A stretch of 64,000 nt of DNA. Origin: CAVVYW01 sp963752605 (GTDB taxonomy: Bacteria > Actinomycetota > Thermoleophilia > Solirubrobacterales > 70-9). The stretch is from the NCBI GenBank assembly GCA_963752605.1, contig CAVVYW010000006.1, positions 248,001 through 312,000 on the forward strand. Reading direction: 5' to 3'. Each line of letters starts with the position of its first letter. Position 1 is the stretch's first letter. Under the pieces are notes generated by a model. It was not told the origin of the DNA, did no database searches, and worked only from the letters and a program-made list of their open reading frames with translations. The position numbers were made by a program, and so were the translations under genes. Shown one piece after another: positions 17,764 through 26,911 of the stretch.

Positions 17764-19250
17764 CCGGGCTCCGCGACATCCCCGGCCCGGCATCGCTGAT
17801 CGAGAGGGTCCCCAGAGCCGGATGGCTGTGCGCGCTCGTAGGGGTCATCACGGGCATCGCCTGGGGCCTGATCGTCCCGCCCTTCCACGTGCCGGACGAA
17901 CCGGCGCACTTCGCCTACACCCAGTACCTGGCGGAGGTCGGCGAGCCGCCCCAGAGCGAGGCCCGGCCGAGGGCGTACTCCCAGGAGGAGCTGCGGGTCC
18001 TTGACGCGCTGCGCTACAAGCAGGTCGAGGTCCGCCCGGACAACCGGCCGCTGAACACTGCCCGCGCCCAGCGGCAGATCGAGCGCGCGCTCGACGCCCC
18101 GTTCGACAGGCGGAGCGGCGGCGGCTACAGCCACGCGAACGGCAACCCCCCGCTCTACTACGCGCTCGAGGTGGTGCCCTACCGGTTAACGCCGTCGGGC
18201 AACCTGCTCGATCGCCTCTACGCGATGCGGCTCCTCTCAGCACTGCTCGCGGGCCTCACCGTACTTCTCGTCTTCCTCTTCCTGCGGGAGCTGCTGCCCT
18301 CGACCCCCTGGGTGTGGGCGGTGGGCGCCCTCGCGGTCGCGCTGCAGCCGGTGTTCGGGAACCTCGCCGGCGCCGTCCACAGCGACAACCTCCTCTACCC
18401 GGCCTCGGCCGGGGTCTTCCTCGGCTTCGCGCACTCATTCCGGCGCGGCCTGACCCTGCCGTCCGGTGTCTTGATCGGGCTGTGCACCGCCGCCGCTGTG
18501 CTCGCGAAGCCGACCGGGCTCGCATTCCTCCCCGGGGTCGCGCTCGGGGTCCTGCTGCTCGTTCTCCGCGCCGCGCCCGAGCAGCGCCGCGCGGCGCTCG
18601 GAGGGGCGGCGGGAGCGGCGGTCTGCACCCTGCTGCCGGTCATCGGCTTCGTGCTGCTCAACTCCGAGGTCTGGGACCGCGGCGGCTATTCCTCGGGGAC
18701 CGGCGAGCCGGGTAGGCCGAGCCCGACCGACCTCGGCTTCCTGGGATCGGTGGAGTACCTCTGGCAGTTCTACCTGCCGCGTCTTCCCTTCATGACCGAT
18801 CGCTTCGACGAGTACCCGCTCGCCGACATCTGGTTCGACGGCTTCATCGGGCGATTCGGCGCCCTCGAATATGGCTTCGGCACGGTCGTCGACGTCGTCG
18901 CGGCGATCATCCTCGGCGGGATCCTGGCTCTCGCCATCCACGAGCTGGTGCGATCGAGGGGAGCCCTTCTCTCACGGCTCCTCGAGCTCGCCACCTACGT
19001 CGCGCTCACCCTCGGACTGCTCTACGCGATCCACCGAACCGGTTACGTCTCGCGCACGGAGTCCTACGACGGCTTCGAGCAGGCCCGCTACCTCTTCCCG
19101 CTGCTTGCCCTCTACGCCGCCGTTATCGCGCTGGCGGCGCGTGGCGCCGGCCGTCGCTTCGGGCCGGCCGCCGGAGTGCTGATCGTCTCGCTCGCGGCGG
19201 CGCACACCCTCCTCGCGCTGCTGCTCACCCTGAGCCGCTACTACGCCTGA
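17760..19250 (+). CDS. DUF2142 polytopic membrane protein (GT-C-like)
   Basis: 496 aa integral membrane protein with about ten hydrophobic helices. The first helix is followed by PPFHVPDEPAHFAYTQYLAE, the signature of DUF2142 proteins, where the aspartate-glutamate pair resembles the catalytic acidic loop of GT-C enzymes that use lipid-linked sugars on the outer face. A loop with YSHANGNPPLYYALE follows. GTG 17760 overlaps the previous TGA as GTGA; the longer open frame upstream is shadow. The end overlaps the convergent GT2 by ten bases. A glycosyltransferase role is inferred from fold resemblance. Confidence 0.75.
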   Translation: MTGLRDIPGPASLIERVPRAGWLCALVGVITGIAWGLIVPPFHVPDEPAHFAYTQYLAEVGEPPQSEARPRAYSQEELRVLDALRYKQVEVRPDNRPLNTARAQRQIERALDAPFDRRSGGGYSHANGNPPLYYALEVVPYRLTPSGNLLDRLYAMRLLSALLAGLTVLLVFLFLRELLPSTPWVWAVGALAVALQPVFGNLAGAVHSDNLLYPASAGVFLGFAHSFRRGLTLPSGVLIGLCTAAAVLAKPTGLAFLPGVALGVLLLVLRAAPEQRRAALGGAAGAAVCTLLPVIGFVLLNSEVWDRGGYSSGTGEPGRPSPTDLGFLGSVEYLWQFYLPRLPFMTDRFDEYPLADIWFDGFIGRFGALEYGFGTVVDVVAAIILGGILALAIHELVRSRGALLSRLLELATYVALTLGLLYAIHRTGYVSRTESYDGFEQARYLFPLLALYAAVIALAARGAGRRFGPAAGVLIVSLAAAHTLLALLLTLSRYYA

Positions 19251-20227
19251 GGCACGCTTCCGCGGGTCGAGGACATGCTCGCGAGGTCCGCCTCGGCGAA
19301 GCCGATCGCCTCGTCGACCAGGTAGAGGGGACGGCCCTTGCCCTGGGCGTAGATGCGCCCCACGTAGAGGCCGATCGTCCCCAGCACGATGAGCTGGACG
19401 CCGCTGAAGAAGCTGAGCACGACGATCAGGGACGCCCAGCCGGGCGCGGTGAACGCCCCGCTCAGCTTCGCGATGATGGCGGCGATGCCCGCGGCGAAGG
19501 CGAGCCCGGCGATCGCGAAGCCGGCGGCCAGGGTCAGCCTCAGCGGCGCGGTGGAGAACGAGAGGATCCCGTCGGTGGCGAAGCGCACCATCCGGGACAG
19601 CGCATACTTGGTCTCCCCGGCCGAGCGCGCGGCACGGTCGTAGCTGACGGCCGTCTGGCGGAACCCCACCCAGGCGAACATCCCCCGCAGGTACCGGTCG
19701 GGCTCGCGCATGTTGCTGACGATCCCCGCCACCCGGCGGTCCACAAGCCGGAAATCGCCGGCGTCGAGCGGCATCTCGACCCTGGTGACGCGGCGCATCA
19801 GCCGGTAGAAGAGCGATGCGGTCCCCCGCTTGAAGCGCGTCTCCCCCTCCCTCGCCGCGCGGACCGCGTAGACGACGTCGTAGCCCTCGCGCCAGCGCTC
19901 GATCAGCGAAGGCACCACCTCGGGCGGATCCTGGAGGTCCCCATCCATGATCACGATCGCGTCGCCGGAGGCGAAGTCGAGGCCGGCGGAGATCGCGAGC
20001 TGGTGGCCGAAGTTCCGCGACAGCGCTACGAGCTTCACTCGCGGGTCGGCGGCGTGCAGCTCGCGGGCTATCTGGGCGGTCCGGTCGCCGCTGCCGTCGT
20101 CTACCAGGATGAACTCGGAGGGCCCGTTGAGACTCGCGGCGACCGCGGTCAGCCGCCGGTGCAGCTCGGGCAGGACCGTCTCCTCGTCGAGGACGGGGAT
20201 GACGAATGAGTAGGTGGGGCTATCCAT
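19241..20227 (-). CDS. Polyprenyl-phosphate glycosyltransferase (GtrB/ArnC-like GT2)
   Basis: 328 aa GT2 that transfers a sugar to undecaprenyl phosphate. SFVIPVLDEETVLPEL, LVDDGSGDRT, ALSRNFGHQLAISAGLDFA and MDGDLQDPPE are the standard GtrB/ArnC motifs (DxD within MDGDLQ). RDAGDFRLVDRR-like text appears as LDAGDFRLVDRRV. Two C-terminal helices (about 235-260 and 268-295) anchor it, then IGLYVGRIYAQGKGRPLY. ATG start 20227 overlaps the upstream methyltransferase by eight bases. Likely supplies lipid-linked sugar to the GT-C-like proteins next door. Confidence 0.85.
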   Translation of the reverse strand: MDSPTYSFVIPVLDEETVLPELHRRLTAVAASLNGPSEFILVDDGSGDRTAQIARELHAADPRVKLVALSRNFGHQLAISAGLDFASGDAIVIMDGDLQDPPEVVPSLIERWREGYDVVYAVRAAREGETRFKRGTASLFYRLMRRVTRVEMPLDAGDFRLVDRRVAGIVSNMREPDRYLRGMFAWVGFRQTAVSYDRAARSAGETKYALSRMVRFATDGILSFSTAPLRLTLAAGFAIAGLAFAAGIAAIIAKLSGAFTAPGWASLIVVLSFFSGVQLIVLGTIGLYVGRIYAQGKGRPLYLVDEAIGFAEADLASMSSTRGSVPQA

Positions 20228-20969
20228 CTCCGTTCCTCCTTCGCCTGTGCGCCACGTAGTACTGGGCGCCGAGCGGCAAGGGTCGCAGGCGCCGCTCGAT
20301 CTGGCTCAGCCGTGGCCCCTCCTGGGGAAAGAAGATTATGTAGGCGGCGTCGACCGGCTCGAGCCCGGCCCGGTCGAGCAGCCGCGTCGCCTGGCGCCGG
20401 CTGAGAAGCTGAGCGTCCTCGTCGAACGGACAGTCGCGCACGGCCTTTCGCGTGAGCGGATTCCAGGGGTTGTGCTCGAAGATCGCCACCACGCCGCCGG
20501 GACGGGTGACCCTGGCCATCTCGGCCACCAGGGCCGAGCGCCTCCCCTCCGGCACGTGATGCAGCACGCAGATCGCGAACGAGAGGTCGAATGCCCCATC
20601 GTCATGCGGCAACCGCTCGCCGTCCTCGTAGCTGGAGTAGCTGGCCCACGGGTTGCGCCGTGCCGCCCGCTCGACCATGCCGGCGGAGATGTCCACCCCG
20701 TGCAACCTCGCGAACACGCCCTCCAGGAACGCGTCGCCCTCACCCGGGCCGCAGCCGACGTCCAGCGCGTCGAGCTCGATCGTCGCTCCGAGTTCCCGGG
20801 CGGCGAGCTCCTCCAGCATCCGGGCCTTGGCGCCCACGTAGCGGGCGGCCTCGGCGCCCGCGAAGGCGATCGACCGCTCGAGCTCGGCCTGATACGAGTG
20901 CGTGTGCTGATCGAAGTCCAAAGGGGCCCCTCCGGCGGGCCGCGAGTGTAGAAAAATCGGGTCGCTCAT
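20220..20969 (-). CDS. Class I SAM-dependent methyltransferase
   Basis: 249 aa methyltransferase. ALDVGCGPGEGDAFL is SAM motif I, LHGVDISAGMVERA the acidic loop, FDLSFAICVLHHVPE motif IV with the post-II HH pair, and VTRPGGVVAIFEHNPWNP the later strand. ATG 20969 is divergent from the DUF2079 gene at 20990. The C-terminus overlaps the GtrB-like start, so both proteins are probably made together. O-methylation of a lipid-linked or nucleotide sugar is possible; the substrate is not evident. Confidence 0.8.
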   Translation of the reverse strand: MSDPIFLHSRPAGGAPLDFDQHTHSYQAELERSIAFAGAEAARYVGAKARMLEELAARELGATIELDALDVGCGPGEGDAFLEGVFARLHGVDISAGMVERAARRNPWASYSSYEDGERLPHDDGAFDLSFAICVLHHVPEGRRSALVAEMARVTRPGGVVAIFEHNPWNPLTRKAVRDCPFDEDAQLLSRRQATRLLDRAGLEPVDAAYIIFFPQEGPRLSQIERRLRPLPLGAQYYVAHRRRRNGDG

Positions 20970-20976
20970 CTGCGGC

Positions 20977-20982
20977 TACGCT
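20977..20982 (+). promoter_or_regulatory. -10 box TACGCT for the DUF2079 gene
   Basis: TACGCT, 7 nt before GTG 20990, in the 20-base gap between divergent genes. It supports the GTG start over the much longer open frame. Confidence 0.5.
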
Positions 20983-20989
20983 CCCGCGC

Positions 20990-22444
20990 GTGCTGGACCG
21001 CCTGCCCGAGCTGCCCCGCCGCGAGCCCCTGCTCATCGTCATGGCCGTGTTCGCGGCCGCGGGCTACTCCCTATATGCGATCTGGGAGCACAACCACTTC
21101 CTGACGGACTTCGACCTCGCGATCGCCGACCAGGCCGTCTGGAACTACAGCCTCTTCCAGGAACCGACCATCACCTCGATCCCGCCTGAGGCGGTGAACA
21201 TGCTCGGGGACCACTTCTCCCCGATCCTCGCGGCGCTGGCACCGCTGTATTGGATCTGGGAGGACCCGCGCATGCTGCTGATCGCCCAGGGGGTCCTGAT
21301 CGCAGCGTCGATCGTGCCCGTCTTCCTCTTCGCGCGCGAGCGCCTCGGCCGCCTCGGCGCCTACCTCCTCTGCGGGGGCTACGCGCTCTTCTGGGGGGTC
21401 CAGGCCGCGGTCGGGTTCCAGTTCCACGAGCTCGCCTTCGCCCCCCTGCTGATCGCCCTCTGCGTCCTGTTCGCGGATCGGCGGGAGTGGACGGCGTTCT
21501 TCGTCTCGCTCGCCGCCCTGCTCCTCGTCAAGGAGAACATGTCGGTGCTGACGGTCTTCATCGGCCTCTGGCTGCTGAGCGGCCGCGAGGTCCGGATGGG
21601 CCTGGTCACGATCGGGGCCGGCTTGGCCTGGTACGCGCTCAGCATCAATGTGTTCATCCCGGCGTTCGCGGGCGGGGAGGAGTACACCCACTGGACCTAC
21701 ACCGATTTCGGCCCCGACGCGCCCAGCGCGGTCGGCGAGATCCTCACGCACCCCCATCTGCCGTTCACGGCGCTGGTGGACGAGTCGGAGAAGGTCCGGA
21801 CGCTCGCCCTGCTCTTCCTGCCGTTCCTGGCGCTGACCTTCGCCTCCCGCCTGATCATCCTCTGCATCCCGTTGGTGGCCCAGCAGATGTTCTCCAGCTA
21901 CGAGGCCCAGTGGGGGACCGAGTTCCACTACTGGCTGCCGATCGCTCCGATCCTGGCGATGGGCGCGGCAGACGGGCTCCGCAACCTGGTCGGGTGGCTC
22001 GGGCGAGAACGATCGCTCGCCGTGGCCGGGACGGCCGTCGGTGGAGTGATCCTTGTAGCGAACCTGTTCCTGGTCGCACGGGAGCAGCCAGTGGGTGATG
22101 CGTACGACACGCAGATCACCGGCATCCCGGCGTTGGGTCCTCTGCGGCCGGGGTTCTCGTTGTCGGCGACCGACGCCGACCGCGTCAACCAGGGCGTGGT
22201 GAACGCCATTCCGAACGACGCCTCGGTGACCGCCGCCGCGCCTCTGGCGCCCCACCTGAGCAACCGGGATGAGATCTACCTGCTCGGCTACGAGGCACCC
22301 AGCACCGACTACGTGGCCTTCGCACCCGCGGCGGTGTCCTTCCCGGACCCGGAGTTCGCCCAGGAGTGGTTGGACCAGCGCCGGTCCGACTACCGGCAGG
22401 TCTATCGCGACGGAACCTGGATGGTCTGGAGGCGGCTCGGGTGA
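20990..22444 (+). CDS. DUF2079 polytopic membrane protein
   Basis: 484 aa membrane protein. After the first helix, FLTDFDLAIADQAVWNYS is the hallmark start of DUF2079, followed by NMLGDHFSPILAALAPLYW; about nine further helices follow and then an extracellular C-terminal region. The acidic loop after helix 1 resembles GT-C glycosyltransferases, but no activity is established. GTG 20990 is supported by the -10 box. The stop overlaps the next methyltransferase as GTGA, making a three-gene unit 20990-24000. Confidence 0.8.
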   Translation: MLDRLPELPRREPLLIVMAVFAAAGYSLYAIWEHNHFLTDFDLAIADQAVWNYSLFQEPTITSIPPEAVNMLGDHFSPILAALAPLYWIWEDPRMLLIAQGVLIAASIVPVFLFARERLGRLGAYLLCGGYALFWGVQAAVGFQFHELAFAPLLIALCVLFADRREWTAFFVSLAALLLVKENMSVLTVFIGLWLLSGREVRMGLVTIGAGLAWYALSINVFIPAFAGGEEYTHWTYTDFGPDAPSAVGEILTHPHLPFTALVDESEKVRTLALLFLPFLALTFASRLIILCIPLVAQQMFSSYEAQWGTEFHYWLPIAPILAMGAADGLRNLVGWLGRERSLAVAGTAVGGVILVANLFLVAREQPVGDAYDTQITGIPALGPLRPGFSLSATDADRVNQGVVNAIPNDASVTAAAPLAPHLSNRDEIYLLGYEAPSTDYVAFAPAAVSFPDPEFAQEWLDQRRSDYRQVYRDGTWMVWRRLG

Positions 22445-23025
22445 GCCGCGGGCCGCTCGTCACGCGGCTCGGGCAGCTGGCCGCGAGCGGCGAGTGGAAC
22501 ATGCGCCGCGAGGAGCTGCTGGCCGACGACGTGCGGCGCGGGCCCCATTCGTTTCATCTAGACCTGGGCTCCGGTCGCTCCCGCCTGCTCGAGCATTTGA
22601 AGCCCGAGCGTTACGTCGGCCTCGACCTGAACGCGGCCGACCTCGACTACGCCCGGCGCCGCTACGACACACCGGGATACGAGTTCGTCGAGGCGGACTT
22701 CATGAAGGCGCCGCTGGAGCGCTGGAGAGGCGCCGACGTGGTGACCGCCTCCGCGGTCTTTCACCACCTGACCGACGAGCAGGTCGTCTCGCTGGCGGCG
22801 CGACTCAGGGCGGAGGTCCGGCCGGCGAGGATGGTCTTCACCGACGGGGTCACGATCGGCCCGCTGAAGGGCGCGCTCACCAAGCTCGACGCCGGCGAGC
22901 CGAGCAGACCGAAGGAATCGCTCTACGACCTCTTCCGCCCGAGCTTCGAGGTGGTGGAGACCTGGTCATACGTCGTCCCGTTCCGGACCTATCTCTACTT
23001 CGGGTTCGAGCTGAGGCCGGTCTAG
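22441..23025 (+). CDS. Small class I SAM-dependent methyltransferase
   Basis: 194 aa methyltransferase. FHLDLGSGRSRLLEHL is motif I, YVGLDLNAADLDYARRRYD the acidic loop, FVEADF motif II and ADVVTASAVFHHLTD motif IV. The C-terminal SYVVPFRTYLYFGFELRPV strands are typical of Methyltransf_11/12 relatives. GTG 22441 overlaps the DUF2079 stop as GTGA; the open frame upstream is shadow. The next gene starts directly after its TAG. Substrate unknown, presumably in the glycan pathway. Confidence 0.8.
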   Translation: MSRGPLVTRLGQLAASGEWNMRREELLADDVRRGPHSFHLDLGSGRSRLLEHLKPERYVGLDLNAADLDYARRRYDTPGYEFVEADFMKAPLERWRGADVVTASAVFHHLTDEQVVSLAARLRAEVRPARMVFTDGVTIGPLKGALTKLDAGEPSRPKESLYDLFRPSFEVVETWSYVVPFRTYLYFGFELRPV

Positions 23026-24000
23026 GTGGACCCCGAGCGGCCGAGCGCGGAAGCCGGGGGACGCCGCAGGCTGTGGGCCGTCGTCGAGGTCCTGCTCGTC
23101 CTGGTTGTCCTCGGCTTCCTGGTCGCGGTCATCGTCACCCAGTGGGACGAGCTTCGCGACCGCGATATCCGCTTCGAGCCGGCTTGGCTGCTCGCGGCCG
23201 TCCCCACGCTCGCGGTCTTCTATGTGCTCTCCGCGTTCGTCTGGAGCTTGTTGCTCAGGTCCCTCGAGCACCGGCTGCCGGAGGTCAGGGCGCAGTCGGT
23301 CTGGGCGCGGTCGCTGCTCGCCCGCTACGTGCCCGGCGGGGTCTTGATGGTCCTCGGCCGGGTGGTCTACGCGGGGCGCGAGGGGGTGCCCCACCGGGTC
23401 ACCTTGGCGAGCATGGTCTATGAGATCAGCGTCGCGGTCGCCTCGGCCACGATCGTCGCCGCCTACCCGATCCTGGACAGCGACTCGCTCGGCGCGCCGG
23501 TGAAGATCGCGTTCGTCGCCGTGGTGCCCATCGCAGTCGGCATCCTGCACCCAAGGATCTTCGGGCCGATCTCGAATGCGGCGCTACGACTGTTCCGCCG
23601 CGAACCACTGCCGACCCTGATCCCGATGCGCTCCATCCTGGGGCTGCTCGGTCTCACCGCCGTGGGCTGGATGATCGGCGGCGCTGGGATGTTCTTCGCC
23701 GGACTGACGGTCTACCCACTGGAGGCCGCCGAGCTGCCGCTGGTCATCGCGGCGCTCGCGATTGGGTTCTCCGCTGCGGCGGCGGTGGTCATCTTTCCCG
23801 GGGGCCTCGGCGTACGCGACGCGGCCTTCGCCTCGGTGATCGGGACGGGCGTGCCAGGCGGGTTCGCGACGGGGGCGACGATCGCGATAGCGGCACGACT
23901 GGTCTCCACCCTGGTCGAGGTCGCATACGCAGCCGTCGTCGTCTTGCTGGGGCGCCGGCGAGCTCCCACGAAGGACCGCGCGGTGCCTCGCGTGCGGTGA
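23026..24000 (+). CDS. YbhN/LPG-synthase-TM family (UPF0104) membrane protein
   Basis: 324 aa membrane protein with about eight helices. LLARYVPGGVLMVLGRVVYAGREGV and FPGGLGVRDAAFASV are the conserved loops of the lysylphosphatidylglycerol synthase transmembrane family (AglD/YbhN-like), which often accompany glycosyltransferase clusters. There is no synthase domain. GTG 23026 directly abuts the upstream TAG. A second family member lies at 58166-59281. Its function is not established; a lipid or lipid-linked intermediate transport role is speculative. Confidence 0.8.
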   Translation: MDPERPSAEAGGRRRLWAVVEVLLVLVVLGFLVAVIVTQWDELRDRDIRFEPAWLLAAVPTLAVFYVLSAFVWSLLLRSLEHRLPEVRAQSVWARSLLARYVPGGVLMVLGRVVYAGREGVPHRVTLASMVYEISVAVASATIVAAYPILDSDSLGAPVKIAFVAVVPIAVGILHPRIFGPISNAALRLFRREPLPTLIPMRSILGLLGLTAVGWMIGGAGMFFAGLTVYPLEAAELPLVIAALAIGFSAAAAVVIFPGGLGVRDAAFASVIGTGVPGGFATGATIAIAARLVSTLVEVAYAAVVVLLGRRRAPTKDRAVPRVR

Positions 24001-24021
24001 TCCTGGGCTCACCGTCACAGC

Positions 24022-24027
24022 TACCTT
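24022..24027 (+). promoter_or_regulatory. -10 box TACCTT for GT4 at 24037
   Basis: TACCTT, 9 nt before ATG 24037, in the 36-base gap after the YbhN gene. Confidence 0.5.
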
Positions 24028-24036
24028 CCCCGGCTG

Positions 24037-25302
24037 ATGCAGATGTACCGACTGCTCGTCGTCACCTATCACTGGCCCCCGTTCAGCGGCGCCGGCGCGG
24101 CGCGCTGGACGTCGCTTGTCAAGTACCTGCGCAGGCTCGGGCACGAGGTAACGGTGATCACCACCCCGGTCTTCGGCACGCTCGAGTCAGACGCCGAGTC
24201 CGGCGTGGTGCGTACCCGCGACCTCGCCGCGGTCGGAGGCCTCCGCCGCCTGCTGCGCCGCCCACCAGCAAGCGCCCCCAGCCCCACGACGGAGAAGCCG
24301 GCTCCCAGTCTGCTGACCCGAACGCTCGTCCCCGACGCCTACGTGGCGAGCTGGGTGCCGTTCGCCGCGGCGACCGTGCGGAGGCTGCTGCGGCGACGCC
24401 CGGTGGACTGCCTGATCACCAGCTCGCCTCCGGACTCCGCCCATCTGGTCGGGCTGACGCTCGGTCGGGATCGCCCAGCCTGGGTCGCCGACTTCAGGGA
24501 CGGCTGGACCTTCGAGCCGCTTCGCCCCTCCTTTCCCACCGGCGCCCAGCGGCGGCTCGACCACCGGCTCGAGCGGCGGGTCGTGAGCTCCGCCGACGCC
24601 GCGGTCACGGCCACCGAGCCGATCACGCGCGACTTGAACAGTCGCTACGGCGTCGGAGCGACCACCATCCGCAACGCCTGGGACCCGGACCTCGAGGCGG
24701 AGGTCGACGCCGCGACCCCGCCCGAGCTCGAGCCTGATCGCGTCAACCTCGTCTACACCGGGAGCCTCGGCGGGATCAGGGGACACGACGACCGCGGCCT
24801 GCTCACGGCGCTGCGCGAAATCGTGCGCGAGGATCCTGAGCTCGCCGAACGGCTGCGCATCGTGATCGCCGGTCCGCTCGCCGGTTCTGAGCGGCGGGTG
24901 CTGTCGGCGCCGGACCTGTCGCCGGTGGTCAGGCTGGTCGGCACGCTGCCCCACCCGGAGGCGCTCGGCCTGCAGCGCGAGGCGACAGCGCTGCTGCTGA
25001 TCACCTCCAAGGACACCTCGATCGCCACCGCCAAGGTCTACGAGTACCTGGCCGCGGGCCGCCCGATCCTCGCCCTGGCCGGCGAGAACGAGGCAGCGCG
25101 GATCGTGGAGGAGACCGCCACCGGCGTAGTCGTCGCGCCCGACGATGTGCCGGGCATCCGGCGCTTGATCGCCGAGCTTGCCGCTGGCGAGCTCGATGGC
25201 CGACCCGCGCCGCGCGGGCTCGAGCGCTACCGGTACCCAGCGCCCACGGAGGCGCTCGTCGCGGCCATCGGGCGCGCCCTGGACCGCCGCGGCGGCGGCT
25301 GA
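24037..25302 (+). CDS. Glycosyltransferase family 4 (GT-B)
   Basis: 421 aa cytosolic glycosyltransferase. The N-terminus LLVVTYHWPPFSGAGAARW is the classic GT4 opening with the nucleotide-binding glycine loop. WVADFRDGWTFEP, NLVYTGSLGGIRGHDD, IVIAGPL, VRLVGTLPHPEALGL and KVYEYLAAGRPILALAGENEA trace the donor domain; the final motif includes the E-x7-E-like acidic pair. ATG 24037 is supported by the -10 box. Located just before the sugar-amidination trio and likely uses one of the cluster's unusual sugars, though this is inferred. Confidence 0.85.
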   Translation: MQMYRLLVVTYHWPPFSGAGAARWTSLVKYLRRLGHEVTVITTPVFGTLESDAESGVVRTRDLAAVGGLRRLLRRPPASAPSPTTEKPAPSLLTRTLVPDAYVASWVPFAAATVRRLLRRRPVDCLITSSPPDSAHLVGLTLGRDRPAWVADFRDGWTFEPLRPSFPTGAQRRLDHRLERRVVSSADAAVTATEPITRDLNSRYGVGATTIRNAWDPDLEAEVDAATPPELEPDRVNLVYTGSLGGIRGHDDRGLLTALREIVREDPELAERLRIVIAGPLAGSERRVLSAPDLSPVVRLVGTLPHPEALGLQREATALLLITSKDTSIATAKVYEYLAAGRPILALAGENEAARIVEETATGVVVAPDDVPGIRRLIAELAAGELDGRPAPRGLERYRYPAPTEALVAAIGRALDRRGGG

Positions 25303-25318
25303 GGGACCTCGCTGGCGC

Positions 25319-25324
25319 TACCTT
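25319..25324 (+). promoter_or_regulatory. -10 box TACCTT for the HisH-like gene
   Basis: TACCTT, 10 nt before GTG 25335. It favours GTG 25335 over the TTG at 25323, which would overlap the box. Confidence 0.5.
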
Positions 25325-25334
25325 GTCGGCCCCC

Positions 25335-25970
25335 GTGAGCGCACTCGTCGTAGTCGACTACGAGGCTGGCAACCTCGGCTCGATCCCGAACATGCTCCGC
25401 CGCCTGGGTTCGGAGACGATCCTGTCCTCCGATCCGGAGGTGGTCGCGAGCGCCGACCGCCTCATCCTGCCCGGCGTGGGCGCCTTCGACTACGGCATGT
25501 CGCAGCTCGAGTCGCTCGGTCTCGATACCGCACTAAGGACCGCCGTCGAGGAGCGCGGGGTGCCGATCACCGGGATGTGTCTCGGGATGCAGCTGATGAC
25601 CCGGCGAAGCGAGGAAGGCGAGAACGAGGGCCTCGGCTGGATCGACGCGGACACCGTCCACTTCAGCAGCGGCTTCGCCGACCGCGTCAACGGACTGCGG
25701 CTGCCGCACATCGGGTGGAACTATGCGTATCCGGTCCGCGAGCACCCGCTCAACGCCGGCCTGCCCAACCCCTCGAGCTTCTACTTCGTGCACACCTACC
25801 GCGTCGTGTGCAGCTCCGATCAGGACCTGCTTTTCGGAACCCGCTACTCCGGGGTCAGCTTCTGCTCCGGCTTCGTGCACGACAACGTGTGCGCCGTCCA
25901 GTTCCATCCCGAGAAGAGCCACCGGTTCGGCCTCGAGTTCCTGCGGCGCTTCGTCGAGTGGAACCCGTGA
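25335..25970 (+). CDS. hisH: HisH-type glutamine amidotransferase for sugar amidination
   Basis: 211 aa class I glutaminase. LVVVDYEAGNLGSIPNML and LILPGVGAFDYGM are standard HisH motifs; GMCLGMQ holds nucleophile Cys82, and VQFHPEKSH gives His191 and Glu193 of the triad. In bacteria with unusual sugars a second HisH/HisF pair supplies ammonia to an N-acetyl sugar amidotransferase, turning an acetamido group into acetamidino (HisH2/WbuY). That reading is preferred because the partners are HisF-like and PP-loop genes and no other his gene is present. GTG 25335 chosen from the -10 box. Its TGA overlaps the next GTG. Confidence 0.9.
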   Translation: MSALVVVDYEAGNLGSIPNMLRRLGSETILSSDPEVVASADRLILPGVGAFDYGMSQLESLGLDTALRTAVEERGVPITGMCLGMQLMTRRSEEGENEGLGWIDADTVHFSSGFADRVNGLRLPHIGWNYAYPVREHPLNAGLPNPSSFYFVHTYRVVCSSDQDLLFGTRYSGVSFCSGFVHDNVCAVQFHPEKSHRFGLEFLRRFVEWNP

Positions 25971-26869
25971 GCGGCGAGGCGATCGAGCCGCGGCGCTTCC
26001 CGATCGAGATTCCCGAGCGCCCCCACCGGCCCCGGATCATCCCCGTCCTGCTTCTGCACCGCAATCAGCTCTACAAGACCGTCCGCTTCAAGGAACCAAA
26101 GTACGTCGGGGATCCGCGCAACGCGGTGCGCATCTTCAACGACCTCGGGGCGGACGAGCTGGTACTGCTCGACATCGACGCCGCGCGAGACCGCGGGCAC
26201 CCAAAGTTCGAGTTGATCGAGGAGATCGTCTCGGAGGCGTTCATGCCGGTCGGCTACGGCGGCGGTATCGCGGACTTCGAGTCCGCCCGTCGGATCCTGC
26301 GCATCGGCGTCGAGAAGGTCATCCTCTGCACGGCGGCGGCCGAGAACGCAGGCCTGATCCGGGAGGCCTCACGCGCATTCGGGGCCCAGAGCGTGGTCGG
26401 CTGCATCGACGTCCAAAAACAGCGCTTCCGCGGGCACCAGTGCCTCATCCGCGGCGGCCGCCACCGCCTCGCCCAGGCGCCGGCCGAGCTGGCTGCCGAG
26501 CTGGTCGAGGCCGGCGCGGGCGAGATCGTCGTCAACTCGATCGACCGCGACGGCACCTTCCAGGGCTACGATCTCGACCTGGTCAAGGAGGTGGCCGGGG
26601 CAGTCAGCGTGCCCGTGATCGCCTGCGGCGGCGCGGAGTCCTACGAGGATCTGGCCCGCGTGGTGCACGATGCGGGCGCCAGCGCAGCAGCGGCCGGGAG
26701 CCTGTTCGTCTTCCAGCGCCCGCATCGGGCGGTCCTGATCACCTTCCCCACCGAGGCCGAGCGAGCCGACCTGTTTCCGGAAGCCGAGCTGCCGATCGCA
26801 CACGACATGAGGCCACTGGGTCTCGTGCGCCTCGGAACCCTCCTGAAGTGCACCGGGCTGGTCGGCTAA
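25967..26869 (+). CDS. hisF: HisF-type cyclase subunit for sugar amidination
   Basis: 300 aa TIM-barrel protein, partner that channels ammonia from the HisH-like glutaminase. RPRIIPVLLLHRNQLYKTV is the HisF strand 1 region in the WbuZ-like form, ELVLLDIDA holds the strand-2 aspartate, VGYGGGIAD and VVNSIDRDGTFQGYD the phosphate-binding loops, and VIACGGAESYEDL the last barrel motif. It is about 50 residues longer than housekeeping HisF, with an N-terminal extension and a C-terminal tail. GTG 25967 overlaps the previous stop as GTGA. Chemistry on a UDP-acetamido sugar is inferred from context. Confidence 0.9.
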   Translation: MSGEAIEPRRFPIEIPERPHRPRIIPVLLLHRNQLYKTVRFKEPKYVGDPRNAVRIFNDLGADELVLLDIDAARDRGHPKFELIEEIVSEAFMPVGYGGGIADFESARRILRIGVEKVILCTAAAENAGLIREASRAFGAQSVVGCIDVQKQRFRGHQCLIRGGRHRLAQAPAELAAELVEAGAGEIVVNSIDRDGTFQGYDLDLVKEVAGAVSVPVIACGGAESYEDLARVVHDAGASAAAAGSLFVFQRPHRAVLITFPTEAERADLFPEAELPIAHDMRPLGLVRLGTLLKCTGLVG

Positions 26870-26911
26870 ATTCCACCCCCGGATCGAGCCTCCGCAGCCC
26901 TCCCAGGCAAC

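Noticed and set aside
25335..26869. HisH and HisF as histidine biosynthesis genes
   Set aside because: No other his gene is present, HisF is unusually long, and an N-acetyl sugar amidotransferase follows in the same unit, so the sugar-amidination role fits better.
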